From contig JAVCCK010000016.1 of assembly GCA_030765525.1 (NCBI GenBank), positions 26,823-90,822 on the forward strand: 64,000 bases of DNA. The letters are read 5' to 3'. The notes beneath the pieces were generated by a model. That model was given only the letters and a program-made list of their open reading frames with translations, made no database searches and was not told the DNA's origin. The translations under genes and the position numbers were made by a program. Positions 55,544-64,000 of this stretch are shown here, one piece after another (the first letter of the stretch is position 1; each line of letters opens with the position of its first letter). Origin of the DNA: Candidatus Lernaella stagnicola. Its GTDB lineage: Bacteria; Lernaellota; Lernaellaia; Lernaellales; Lernaellaceae.

Positions 55544-57175
55544 ATGAGTCTGCGACAAACCCTTCACCTCGTGGCCAAGGCCCGGACCAGGGAATTAGTC
55601 TTTCGCCTCGGGCGTGCTATGTCCTACTGCTTGCCCGCCGGCGGCTTGGCCGCGGTCGCGGCGACGTTCCTGTATTCTCTGGCCGTCATCTCACGTAGCG
55701 CATTGGTTGTCTCGATAGGCGTAATCGCCGCCGCGGTTCTCGTGGCCGCGGTCGTCTACGCCGCGTTTGGCGTATCGCTATCGCGCCTGGCCCGCCTGCT
55801 GGATCGCCGCGCCGGGCTCAAGGATCGCTTCACCAACGCGCTCGAATTCGCCGCGCGTCCGCAGCGCTCGCCGCTGATGGACCTGGCCATTGCCGACGCC
55901 GAGGAAAACGCCGCGGCCACCAGCGCGCCCGCGCTCGTACCTGCCTGGCACGCAAGCAACTGGAAGCGGCTGGCGACTCTCGCGCTGCTTCTGCCGCTCA
56001 TCTATGCGCTGGCCGCGTTTCAATTGGCCGGGCTGTTCGACAAAGAGGAGCCTGATTTCCTGGGGTCGATCAAACCGCCGGTGCCCGCCGAATTGGCCGA
56101 GGATGGTTTCCGCGATCTGCCGGAAACGCCGATGATGCTGCCGGCGATATCGGGTTTTCGCGGCGCACTGGGCAACTGGCGGCAACGGCTGACCGAACTG
56201 CGCGAGCGAGCCCGCAAGTTGGCCCAGCAGAGGCCGAGTGAAGAACCGCAATTGCCCGAAACGATCTACCGCGAGGATTTGGCCCGAGCCGGCCGCAAGC
56301 GGGCGCCGCAGATTCTCGCCATCGACGGGCTGCCCGCCGTGCGGGAAACCGGCAACCTGCATCTTTCCGACGCGCGCGCCCTCGGCGATATCGACGGGCA
56401 GATCGACGTGTCGATGCAGCAGGCCTTCAACGAATTGGACCAGTCTTCTCTCGATGGCGACCCGCGCATCCAGGAGGTTGAGGAATACATCAACAAGCTC
56501 AAGGAAGAAGGTGCGAAGGGGCGGCAGCAGGGCAAGATGACGGGCTTGATGTCCGGCTTCGGCGCCAACGGACCCGACGCCGATCCGATGGGCGCGTTTC
56601 GTAACGCCACCCAGGGCGCACAGCAGGAGAGTTTCAACGAATTCTTGGAGCAATACGCCGCGCACCTCTCGCGCATGATTGACGCCAAGCGAGACGTCAA
56701 CGCCAAGCGCGCGGCTCGCCGTGGCCAACAACCGGGCGGCAAAAAGAAGCGTATTCTGGTCGCGGACCAGGGTCAGCAGTTGCCCGAGGACGCCGAGTTG
56801 CGCATGGTGAAAATGACCGACGAGATGCAGCAAGGCGTCAAGCTCGACGGCGATATCGGCCGGCAGATCAGTCCCACCGAAGGCAAGTCGAAAGCCGGAC
56901 GCGGCGGCGGCACGTTCCGCGGTGCGATCAAGGTGAAACACGAAGACGCGAACGGGCCGGGCCGCAAGGAAGTGTTGAAGGGCAAGCTGGGCGAAGGCAA
57001 AACCACGATGCAGATCCTGGAAGATGTCGAGGAAAACAATCGCGCGACGTACAACGAGCTGTTGGCCGATTATCGGAAAGACGCGTTGGAGCGGCTCAAC
57101 GACCCGACCATTCCGGCCTCGGTGAAAGCGTACGTGCAGCGATATCTGGCTTCTATCGGCTCGCAGAAAGAATAA
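55544..57175 (+). CDS. Large membrane protein of the MoxR/VWA cluster (DUF4175-like)
   Basis: 543 residues. Two or three N-terminal helices (about residues 25-80), another at about 145-165, then a long charged helical cytosolic or periplasmic part (AALGNWRQRLTELRERARKLAQQ) with low-complexity Gln/Lys-rich stretches and a final helical tail. The region before DUF58, VWA and MoxR genes is the usual position of such a protein in Bat-like operons. Ribosome site is weak. Function not known, probably a scaffold or assembly factor. Confidence 0.65.
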   Translation: MSLRQTLHLVAKARTRELVFRLGRAMSYCLPAGGLAAVAATFLYSLAVISRSALVVSIGVIAAAVLVAAVVYAAFGVSLSRLARLLDRRAGLKDRFTNALEFAARPQRSPLMDLAIADAEENAAATSAPALVPAWHASNWKRLATLALLLPLIYALAAFQLAGLFDKEEPDFLGSIKPPVPAELAEDGFRDLPETPMMLPAISGFRGALGNWRQRLTELRERARKLAQQRPSEEPQLPETIYREDLARAGRKRAPQILAIDGLPAVRETGNLHLSDARALGDIDGQIDVSMQQAFNELDQSSLDGDPRIQEVEEYINKLKEEGAKGRQQGKMTGLMSGFGANGPDADPMGAFRNATQGAQQESFNEFLEQYAAHLSRMIDAKRDVNAKRAARRGQQPGGKKKRILVADQGQQLPEDAELRMVKMTDEMQQGVKLDGDIGRQISPTEGKSKAGRGGGTFRGAIKVKHEDANGPGRKEVLKGKLGEGKTTMQILEDVEENNRATYNELLADYRKDALERLNDPTIPASVKAYVQRYLASIGSQKE

Positions 57176-57274
57176 CCGGGCCGGTATCTGGTATCCGCCA
57201 TTGGCGGTATGTCGATTGTCACGGTTCGAAATATGGGTTGGCGCATTTAACGAAGTCCAGGGGGGAGTTCGCTT

Positions 57275-58153
57275 TTGGGCAAACTGTTTGACGAGGAATT
57301 CCTGAAGAAGCTGGAGTACCTCTACGTGCTGTCGAAGAAGCTTTTTGCCGGCAAGCAGCGCGCACAAACAAGGTCCAAGAAAATCGGCTGGGGTATGGAG
57401 TTCGCCGACTACCGCGACTACACCCCGGGCGACGATCCCCGCTACCTGGATTGGAATCTGTACGCCCGCGTCGGCACGCTGGTGACCAAGCTGTTCCACG
57501 AAGAGGAAAACCTCAACGTCTACTTCCTGCTCGACGCCAGCCTCTCCATGGATTACGGGCATCCATCCAAGTTCGAATACGCGAAAAAAGTCGCCGCCGC
57601 GCTCGGGTACGTATCGTTGTCGAACCTGGACACCGTGGCCATTCAGCCCTTCGGCGGCGAACTGCTGGCCCCGCTCGAACCCATTCGCGGCAAGGGCCGC
57701 GTGATGAAAATGTTCGAGTACCTCGAAAACCTGCCGCCCGCACCGCGCACCGACATCGCCAAGGCGGTCAGCGCTTTTGTCGCCAAGACCAAGACCAAGG
57801 GGCTGCTGGTGGTCATCTCTGATTTTTGGGATGAAGAGGGTTACGAGCGCGCCTTGAAAACCGCCTATTCGGCGGGCTTCGATTTGTCGGCCGTCTGCCT
57901 GCATCACGATTACGAGGCCGAGCCCAAATGGCGCGGCAACGTCACCATGGCCGACAGCGAAACCGGCAAGCGGCTGCAGGTGACCATTAGCAACCGCACG
58001 CTGAAAAAATATCATGCGGAATACGAATCCTACCTCGAACGACTGCGCACGGTGTGCCACGTGCTGCATTGCCACTATCTGTATGCGCGCACCTCGTTGC
58101 CCTTCGAGGACATGATCCTCAACGTCTTTCGCCAGGGGCATTTCATCAAATGA
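57275..58153 (+). CDS. DUF58 domain protein
   Basis: 292 residues, TTG start after GGGGGAG. The DUF58 hallmark is DYRDYTPGDDPRYLDWN, followed by a VWA-like fold with a MIDAS-type VYFLLDASLSM segment and VISDFWDEEGYERA. DUF58 proteins accompany MoxR ATPases and VWA proteins. Its stop overlaps the next start by four bases (ATGA). Confidence 0.9.
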   Translation: MGKLFDEEFLKKLEYLYVLSKKLFAGKQRAQTRSKKIGWGMEFADYRDYTPGDDPRYLDWNLYARVGTLVTKLFHEEENLNVYFLLDASLSMDYGHPSKFEYAKKVAAALGYVSLSNLDTVAIQPFGGELLAPLEPIRGKGRVMKMFEYLENLPPAPRTDIAKAVSAFVAKTKTKGLLVVISDFWDEEGYERALKTAYSAGFDLSAVCLHHDYEAEPKWRGNVTMADSETGKRLQVTISNRTLKKYHAEYESYLERLRTVCHVLHCHYLYARTSLPFEDMILNVFRQGHFIK

Positions 58154-60006
58154 CGGCGCACGGCATCAGTTGGGGAACCTTTGCCGCGCTCTACGGCGCG
58201 TTGGCGGCGGCAATCATCGTCATTTTCCTGCTGCGCCTGACGCGCCGGGGACGAGCGGTCAGCTCGACGTTGATCTGGGAAAAGGTTATCGGAGCGCGCC
58301 GCTCGCTGTGGCAGGAGATCGTCAGCCTCATCGTGCAGTTGCTGCTGATCCTCCTGATTTGCCTGGCGCTGGTGGACCCGCGGCCGCCGGCCGAAAACAT
58401 CACCCGGCGCTGGGTCGGCGTCGTATTCGACTCTTCCGAAAGCATGGCCGCGCGGCAGGACGACGCTTCCCGCCTGCGCCAAGCCGGCCGCCGTGCGTGG
58501 GAGTCGCTGGAAGCGCTGGACGAGACCGATCGCGTGATGATCGTGCGCGCCGGTTCCACTGTCGAGGCGCTCACGCCCTTTACCGGTAGCCAGAAGGAAA
58601 TCAAGAAAGCCCTGGCGGCTTTGGAAGCCGACGGCGTGCGGCCGCAGTTCAACGAGGCGGTTTCGTATGTGCTGTCGGCCTTCGACTACGCCGAGATCGG
58701 CGAAAACGACACCAAGCATTTATGGATTGTCACCGACCGGCCCGAAGACTTGAACGTGCCGCAAATCGACGGCGTGGATACGCGCGTGGTCACGACCGGC
58801 ACGCCGGCGGCGAACGTGGCGATCACCTCGTTTTCGGTGCGCCGCACGATGAACCTTTCCGCGTCCTACGATCTGATGGTCGAAGTGACCAACTACGGCG
58901 AGGCGAACGCCACGGCCAACCTGGCCATTTTCACCGAGAAGCAAACACTTGGCGTGCAGACGCTGTCGCTGGCGCCGAGCGAGACCTTCTTGAAAGTGTT
59001 CGGGCTGCCCTTCGAGGCCTCCGGCAAGCTGACGGCGCTGCTGCGGGAAATCGCCTTTGCGGGCGGTGCGGTCGACGCGCTGCGCTCCGACGACGCCGCC
59101 TTTGCCTTTGTGCCGCCGGTGCGCAAGGCCCGCGTCGTGCTGGTGAGCAACAAAAACGTCTTCCTCTACAACGCTCTGGCGTTGAATCCGGAGATCAGCC
59201 TCAACTCCTTGTCCCCCGGCGAGTACACGCACGCGATGTCCGTGGGCGCGGACGTGGTGGTCTTCGACCGCTTCGCGCCCAAGCAGCTCCCGGCGTGCAG
59301 CGCCGTGTATTTCGGCCCGGCGGGTGGCCCCTTCGCCAGCGCGGGGAAGAAAGAAGACCCGGCGATGACCAGTTGGGCCGATGGGCACCCGGTTTTGCGC
59401 CACGTCACGATGGACAAACTGACGATCGAGGAAACGCAGGTGTTTCAGCCGCAGGCGAAAGATGTCGTGCTGATGGGCCATTACGACAACGCCCTGATGC
59501 TGCTGCGCGAAAGCGAAGGGCGCTTCTTGCTGGGCGTGGGCTTTGATTTGGCCGCGACCGATTTCCCCTTGCAGTCGGCGTTTCCGATTTTCATGCACAA
59601 CGTCGTGCATGTCTTCTCGCGGCGGCCGGAAGGAGAGATCCGCACCAGCTATCAGATCGGCGAGCGCGTCGAATTGGCGGTGACCGCCGGACGCGAGCAA
59701 GTGGTGGTGAAGACGCCGCTGGACAAAAAAGAAGTGGCCCCGGTGCGCGCCGGTCAGGCTGTGTACCGCCCCGCCACACCGGGTTTCTATCAATACGCCG
59801 ACGCGGGCGCCCTACGGGTGTTTGCCGTCAGCTTGACCGAACCGGCCGAATCCGACCTGACCGTCGGCGAGGTCGTTGCGATGCCGGAAGTGAAACGTCA
59901 AACCAAAGCCGTCACGGCCGAGATATGGTGGCCGTGGCTGGTGTTGGCGGCGCTGTTACTCGCCGCCTTGGACACGGTGCTGTTTTTCTATGGGCGATTG
60001 GCTTGA
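58150..60006 (+). CDS. BatA/BatB-like VWA membrane protein
   Basis: 618 residues from the ATG at 58150. N-terminal region has the BatA pattern: two helices (AALYGALAAAIIVIFLLRL, LIVQLLLILLICLALVD) flanking LIWEKVIGARRSLWQEI, then a VWA domain (GVVFDSSESMAARQ). A long beta-rich periplasmic region follows (NLAIFTEKQTLGVQTLSLAP) and a final helix near the C-terminus. Such proteins are linked to oxidative and envelope stress in other genera. It overlaps the next gene by 17 bases. Confidence 0.85.
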   Translation: MTAHGISWGTFAALYGALAAAIIVIFLLRLTRRGRAVSSTLIWEKVIGARRSLWQEIVSLIVQLLLILLICLALVDPRPPAENITRRWVGVVFDSSESMAARQDDASRLRQAGRRAWESLEALDETDRVMIVRAGSTVEALTPFTGSQKEIKKALAALEADGVRPQFNEAVSYVLSAFDYAEIGENDTKHLWIVTDRPEDLNVPQIDGVDTRVVTTGTPAANVAITSFSVRRTMNLSASYDLMVEVTNYGEANATANLAIFTEKQTLGVQTLSLAPSETFLKVFGLPFEASGKLTALLREIAFAGGAVDALRSDDAAFAFVPPVRKARVVLVSNKNVFLYNALALNPEISLNSLSPGEYTHAMSVGADVVVFDRFAPKQLPACSAVYFGPAGGPFASAGKKEDPAMTSWADGHPVLRHVTMDKLTIEETQVFQPQAKDVVLMGHYDNALMLLRESEGRFLLGVGFDLAATDFPLQSAFPIFMHNVVHVFSRRPEGEIRTSYQIGERVELAVTAGREQVVVKTPLDKKEVAPVRAGQAVYRPATPGFYQYADAGALRVFAVSLTEPAESDLTVGEVVAMPEVKRQTKAVTAEIWWPWLVLAALLLAALDTVLFFYGRLA

Positions 60007-62581
60007 ATACATAAGAGGGCTGTCCTTCGGCGCTCCGACCTACTTGGTCGTGTTGCTCACCCTTGGGGTGGGCGCGGCCATTGCGGGATTGGTGTGGATT
60101 TCGCGCCGCAGCCGGCTGATGCTGCGTCCGATCACCCGCATTCTCGTGGTGGTGGGCACGGGTGTGAGTTTACTCGCACTGGGCCTGGCATACGGTGAAG
60201 TGATTCACACCAAACAGGAAAAGCATCTGGCGGTCGCGCTTTTGGTCGACGGCTCGGCTTCGGTGCCCGACGCCGAACTGGAACGCGCGCGGCAGTGGGT
60301 GTCCCAGGCCTACGCCCAACGCGGCGACACATGGCTGCGCACCGTGGTTTTCTCCAAGGACACCCGTCTGCTGACCGCCGCCGATACCGCCCCGACGATC
60401 GACCGGCCCGACGATTCGCACGGCACCGACATCGCCGCCGCGGTCGGCCAGGCCATCGAACTGTTTCCCGAGAACCACACGCGCCGCCTCGTGCTGCTGA
60501 CCGACGGCAACCAAACCGAGGGCGACCTGGTCGGCCAAGCAGCCAGTGCCGCGGGGCACGGCGTGGAATTGCACGCCCTCATGCTCGGCACGCGCGACGA
60601 CCGCGACCTGTTCATTGAGGCGATCAATGTGCCGGCTGCGGCCCGGCCGGGCGAATTGGTCAAAGTGAGCGTGGTGATCGTGTCCAATTTCGAAACCCCG
60701 GCGCGGCTGCAACTGAGTTTCGCCGGCCGCTCGATCTTCAATGAGACAGTCGAGGTGAAACCGGGCCGGAACGTGTTCGAAACCGAAACCCGGGTGCGCG
60801 GCAAGCAGTCCGCGTCGTTCATCGCGACCGTCAACGCCGAAGGCGACATGCACGATGACAACAACAAGTTGTCGGCCTCGATGCGCGTGGCCTCGCAACC
60901 CAGCGTGGCGCTCTTTTCCGGCGATCTGGACCAGGACCTGCCGCTCGTGGAAGCCCTCGACGCGGCGCGCATCACCGTGCGGCCCGGCCGGCAATCGACC
61001 CTGCCGCGTAGCGCCGGCGCGCTGTATCCCTTCGACGTCGTGGTGCTTTCCGACTTGGATTACAAAGCCATGTCCGACGCGCAGCAAGCGGCGTTGATGC
61101 AATACGCCCGCGATGGCGGCGGCGGCGTGGTCGTGTTGGGTGGGGATAAGACCGGCGAGTTGGGCAAGAAGAAGACCGAGGAGCCGATCGAAAAAATGAT
61201 GCCGGTCCGCTTCAAAGAGAAGAAAAAGACCGAGCCGAACCCCGTGACGCTCGTGCTGGTGATCGACAAGTCCGCGTCCATGGCCCGCGAGCGCAAATTC
61301 GCCATGGCGGTCCGAGCCGCTAACGAAACCATCGACGCCCTGGCCGAACGTAGCCGGGTCGGCGTCGTGCTCTTCGACGACTTTCCGCGGTGGGCGGTCC
61401 ACATGCAAAAGGTGGGCGACGCCGAGAGCAAGCAAAAGCTGCAGGATAAATTGCGCTCCTTCGGCGTGGATGGCGGCACCTCGATTTATCCGGCGATCGG
61501 CGAGGCGTACAAGAAGCTCAAGGACGACAAGGCTAAGGTCAAGCACATCATTTTGCTCTCCGACGGTATTTCGCTGACCACCTTCGACCAGTGGGGCCAC
61601 CTCGTGGAATGGATGGGCGGCAAGCGGATCACCATCTCGACCGTGGCGCTCGGGAAGGAATCGGACCAGCCGCACCTGCGCAAGATCGCGGAGGTCGGCG
61701 GCGGGCGGTATTACTACACCGAAGACTTCACGCAGATCCCGCGCATCTTCCTGGAAGAGACGAAGAAGATCAGCAAAACCGGCGCGATCGAAAAGAAGAT
61801 CAAACCCGAACTGCTGAAAAAGGGCGACATGCTCGAAGGCCTGCCGCTGACCAATATCCCTCATCTCGCCGGTTACAACACGTCCGATCCCAAGCCGACC
61901 AGCGAGGTTTTCCTGACCGCCGAACGCGGCGAGCCGCTGCTGACGCGCTGGCGTTTCGGGTTGGGCCGCGTCACCGTGCTGGGCACCGACAGCGGCGCGA
62001 AGTGGGCCGCCGGGTGGCGCAAGTGGGGGCAATACGCGCCGATCATGGCGCATATCGTGCGCGGCACGATGGCCGACCTGGCGTTGCGTAATTACCGCAT
62101 CGAAGCGCGTAGCGCCGACGATTTCACCAACGTGAACGTCGACGCCACCGATCAGTACGGGAACTTCGTCAACGACCTGAAATTGACGCTCAAGGTTTCC
62201 GGACCCGATGATTTCGAGGGCGAAGTGGTGCTGTCGCAATCCCGGCCCGGCGGGTACGACGGGCGCTTCCAGGTGCCGCAGTTCGGAACCTATAGTTTGC
62301 GCGTGGTGCCCGAAGGCGGCGGCTTGATTCGCAGCCAGGGCGTGGGTCAAGTGAATTTGACGCCCCCGCCCGAATTCGTGGCCACCCGGCCCAACCGCGC
62401 GCTATTAACCCGCGCCACCGCCACCGGCGGCGGCAAACTTAACCCTTCAATCGAAGAAATTTTCGCTGTGCCGGAAGTCGAATACCCGCACCGCAAACCG
62501 CTTTGGAACGTGATGCTGTACGTTGCGTTAGGCAGCTTGTTGCTGACACTGCTGATTCGCCGCGGCATCCTGGGAGGATAA
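59990..62581 (+). CDS. Double-VWA membrane protein (glutamine-amidotransferase-like Bat protein)
   Basis: 863 residues. Three hydrophobic helices (two N-terminal near residues 15-35 and 45-65, one C-terminal) frame two VWA-type domains: the first with MIDAS-like VDGSASVPD (about residues 86-94), the second with VIDKSASMARERK (about 420-430). Between them lies an amidotransferase-like segment (LFSGDLDQDLPLVEAL, GGGVVVLGGDKTG). After the second VWA come Ig-like periplasmic domains. Two VWA copies in one chain is larger than usual. Confidence 0.8.
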   Translation: MGDWLEYIRGLSFGAPTYLVVLLTLGVGAAIAGLVWISRRSRLMLRPITRILVVVGTGVSLLALGLAYGEVIHTKQEKHLAVALLVDGSASVPDAELERARQWVSQAYAQRGDTWLRTVVFSKDTRLLTAADTAPTIDRPDDSHGTDIAAAVGQAIELFPENHTRRLVLLTDGNQTEGDLVGQAASAAGHGVELHALMLGTRDDRDLFIEAINVPAAARPGELVKVSVVIVSNFETPARLQLSFAGRSIFNETVEVKPGRNVFETETRVRGKQSASFIATVNAEGDMHDDNNKLSASMRVASQPSVALFSGDLDQDLPLVEALDAARITVRPGRQSTLPRSAGALYPFDVVVLSDLDYKAMSDAQQAALMQYARDGGGGVVVLGGDKTGELGKKKTEEPIEKMMPVRFKEKKKTEPNPVTLVLVIDKSASMARERKFAMAVRAANETIDALAERSRVGVVLFDDFPRWAVHMQKVGDAESKQKLQDKLRSFGVDGGTSIYPAIGEAYKKLKDDKAKVKHIILLSDGISLTTFDQWGHLVEWMGGKRITISTVALGKESDQPHLRKIAEVGGGRYYYTEDFTQIPRIFLEETKKISKTGAIEKKIKPELLKKGDMLEGLPLTNIPHLAGYNTSDPKPTSEVFLTAERGEPLLTRWRFGLGRVTVLGTDSGAKWAAGWRKWGQYAPIMAHIVRGTMADLALRNYRIEARSADDFTNVNVDATDQYGNFVNDLKLTLKVSGPDDFEGEVVLSQSRPGGYDGRFQVPQFGTYSLRVVPEGGGLIRSQGVGQVNLTPPPEFVATRPNRALLTRATATGGGKLNPSIEEIFAVPEVEYPHRKPLWNVMLYVALGSLLLTLLIRRGILGG

Positions 62582-62583
62582 CG

Positions 62584-63567
62584 ATGACCGATTATAAAGC
62601 CCGTGTAGCCGAATTCGCCGATACCTTTAAGCAAGTGCGCGCCGAAGTCGGCAAGGTGATCGTCGGCCAGGAAACGGTCGTGCTCGACCTGCTCAAGACA
62701 GTTTTCGCCAACGGCCACGCTCTTATCGAAGGCGTGCCGGGGTTGGGCAAGACGCTGCTGGTATCGACGCTCGGCCAGGTGTTCGATTTGTCGACCGGCC
62801 GCATCCAGTTCACGCCGGATTTGATGCCGACCGACATCCTGGGCACCAACATGATTTTGGAAGACGCCGACGGCCGCAAGCGCTTCCAGTTCCAACACGG
62901 ACCGATTTTCGCGCAGATCGTGTTGGCCGACGAAATCAACCGCGCCACGCCCAAAACGCAGTCGGCGCTGCTGCAGGCGATGCAGGAACGGTCGGTGTCG
63001 ATCGCGGGCACGACCTTTGATCTGGAGCTGCCGTTTTTCGTGCTGGCCACCCAGAACCCGATCGAAATGGAAGGCACCTATCCGCTGCCCGAGGCGCAAA
63101 TCGACCGCTTCCTGACCAAGATCCAAATCGAATACCCGTCCCAGAAAGACTTGATGGCCATCCTCGATCAGACGACCGGCATCGAAACCCCCGCGGCGTC
63201 GCGGGTTATGGACGGCAAGCAGATTATCGCGGCACAGCAACTCGCCGCGCAGATCCCCGTGCCCGACCACGTGCGCGAAGCGGTGACCCACCTGGTGCTC
63301 GCCACGCACCCGGAAAGCGAGCTGTCGGGCGATAAAGTCAAAAAGTACGTGCGCTACGGCGCCAGCCCCCGCGGCGGCCAGGCGCTGCTGACCACGGCGA
63401 AGGTGTCGGCGCTGATCGACGGCCGCTACTCGGTGAGCATCGACGACGTGCGCGACGTGCTGCACATCTGCCTGCGGCACCGGCTGCTGCTTTCCTTCGA
63501 GGGCGAGGCCGAAGGCATGAACACCGACCACCTCCTCAATGAGGTCGCTGCGACGGTCCTAAAGTAA
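62584..63567 (+). CDS. MoxR-family AAA+ ATPase
   Basis: 327 residues from the ATG at 62584 (GGAGG upstream). Walker A EGVPGLGKT, MoxR-typical QFTPDLMPTDILG, Walker B VLADEINRATPKTQSALLQAMQE, sensor 1 LATQNPIEMEGTYPLPEAQIDRF and a C-terminal helical lid. MoxR proteins remodel metal- or VWA-containing partners, here the DUF58 and VWA proteins encoded just before. Last gene of the operon. Confidence 0.95.
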   Translation: MTDYKARVAEFADTFKQVRAEVGKVIVGQETVVLDLLKTVFANGHALIEGVPGLGKTLLVSTLGQVFDLSTGRIQFTPDLMPTDILGTNMILEDADGRKRFQFQHGPIFAQIVLADEINRATPKTQSALLQAMQERSVSIAGTTFDLELPFFVLATQNPIEMEGTYPLPEAQIDRFLTKIQIEYPSQKDLMAILDQTTGIETPAASRVMDGKQIIAAQQLAAQIPVPDHVREAVTHLVLATHPESELSGDKVKKYVRYGASPRGGQALLTTAKVSALIDGRYSVSIDDVRDVLHICLRHRLLLSFEGEAEGMNTDHLLNEVAATVLK

Positions 63568-63582
63568 AACCGCCAGGCAGTG

Positions 63583-63614
63583 CCAGGCAGTGCCTGGACC
63601 GGGTAAGACCCGGT
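63583..63614 (+). terminator. Double hairpin after moxR, possible terminator
   Basis: Two adjacent stem-loops begin 16 bases after the moxR stop. They lack a clear U-tract, so efficient intrinsic termination is uncertain. Confidence 0.4.
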
Positions 63615-63625
63615 GCTGGGACCGG

Positions 63626-63775
63626 GTGCATCCGACGACGTTGCCGTCACCGCGACCGCTCCCGTTGGTCGCTTTGCGAGCCCGGGCAAGGCCCGGCGCT
63701 AAACCCGCGTGCATCGGGCGACGATGTTGTCACGGCGACCGGCGTCTTCGCCGTCTTTACGAGTCACACACAAAA
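63626..63775 (+). repeat. Dispersed intergenic repeat, two units
   Basis: Two diverged units begin with GTGCATC (63626 and 63709, period 83) and share a CGACG-TTG-GTCAC-GCGACCG core and a TTTGCGAG/TTTACGAG end. The first unit matches the inverted copy at 26961-27016. Confidence 0.65.
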
Positions 63776-64000
63776 CCGTAGGAGCCGGGGCGCCATAGGC
63801 TCACCGCCATCGGCGGGGAGGCTGTGCGGCTCAACCTTGCGTTCACCCGACCAGAGGCGCAAAGCGCCCCGCATATACGAATAATTAAAATAGGTGATAG
63901 ACCCGCCCTTGATTTTATATAGGGGGGGGGTAGAATGGGTTTTGTTGGATGCGGCGCGACGTAGATTTCCCACCTGATTTTTCGACAGCGAGTCCTTTCA

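Larger units (their letters stand above)
63568..64000. other. Non-coding right end with hairpins and repeats
   Basis: 433 bases after moxR hold a hairpin CCAGGCA/TGCCTGG (63583-63597) that overlaps a 10-base direct repeat, a hairpin ACCGGGT/ACCCGGT (63598-63614), the dispersed repeat at 63636-63693 with a diverged second unit 83 bases later, and a run of nine G (63922-63930). Short open frames here lack ribosome sites. No gene recognised. Confidence 0.6.

Overview
The window reads as a GC-rich chromosomal segment from a Gram-negative bacterium. Outer-membrane proteins (a TonB-dependent receptor, a TolC-like factor), lipoproteins with poly-aspartate linkers, an AgmX/PglI-type C-terminal domain, NtrC-type regulation and GTG/TTG starts all suggest a deltaproteobacterial-grade lineage (Myxococcota or a Lernaellota-like candidate phylum). 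That placement is inference; there is no rRNA or tRNA in the window to test it.

Layout. 1-7 kb: envelope proteins (truncated poly-Asp lipoprotein, zinc-ribbon/coiled-coil/RDD membrane protein, pseudokinase fused to an AgmX-like domain, TPR lipoprotein, DUF3108 protein, Cys-rich poly-Asp lipoprotein). 7.2-14.3 kb: a self-regulated efflux operon (TetR with a clear promoter and operator, TolC, HlyD-type adaptor, two ABC ATPases, two ABC-2 permeases), arranged like cecR-ybhGFSR with the double ATPase split in two. 14.3-22.8 kb: TonB receptor, secreted and lipoproteins, a transglutaminase-like protein, a histidine-kinase-like protein without its phospho-histidine, HEAT and DUF1573 lipoproteins. 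22.9-25.5 kb: DUF6125, PPC/DUF296, acyl-CoA dehydrogenase, DUF6504.

25.1-31.3 kb is the accessory island. It holds an AT-rich secreted hydrolase and a 1389-residue single-chain type IIL (MmeI-like) restriction-modification protein. That gene is interrupted, in frame, by palindromic repeats, two of which flank a DUF559 (Vsr-like nuclease) domain. The same repeat lies between genes upstream. This is the most unusual structure in the window.

31.3-37.2 kb: clpB, a ParB-HTH-like protein, hsp20 and gdhA; an operator-like palindrome and housekeeping-type promoters suggest repressor-controlled chaperones. 37.4-43.3 kb: two-component kinase/NtrC regulator, FmdB, PanE and a B12-binding radical SAM protein. 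44.1-49.5 kb: an acyl-CoA operon (two thiolase-like proteins, OB-fold partner, long acyl-CoA dehydrogenase, short-chain dehydrogenase). 49.6-55.3 kb: orphan OppF-like ATPase, archease, HDAC-family deacetylase, SGNH-type membrane protein and an S9 peptidase. 55.5-63.6 kb: a Bat/MoxR-type operon (large membrane protein, DUF58, two VWA proteins, MoxR ATPase). The last 430 bases are non-coding hairpins and repeats, one of which matches, inverted, a repeat upstream of the restriction gene.
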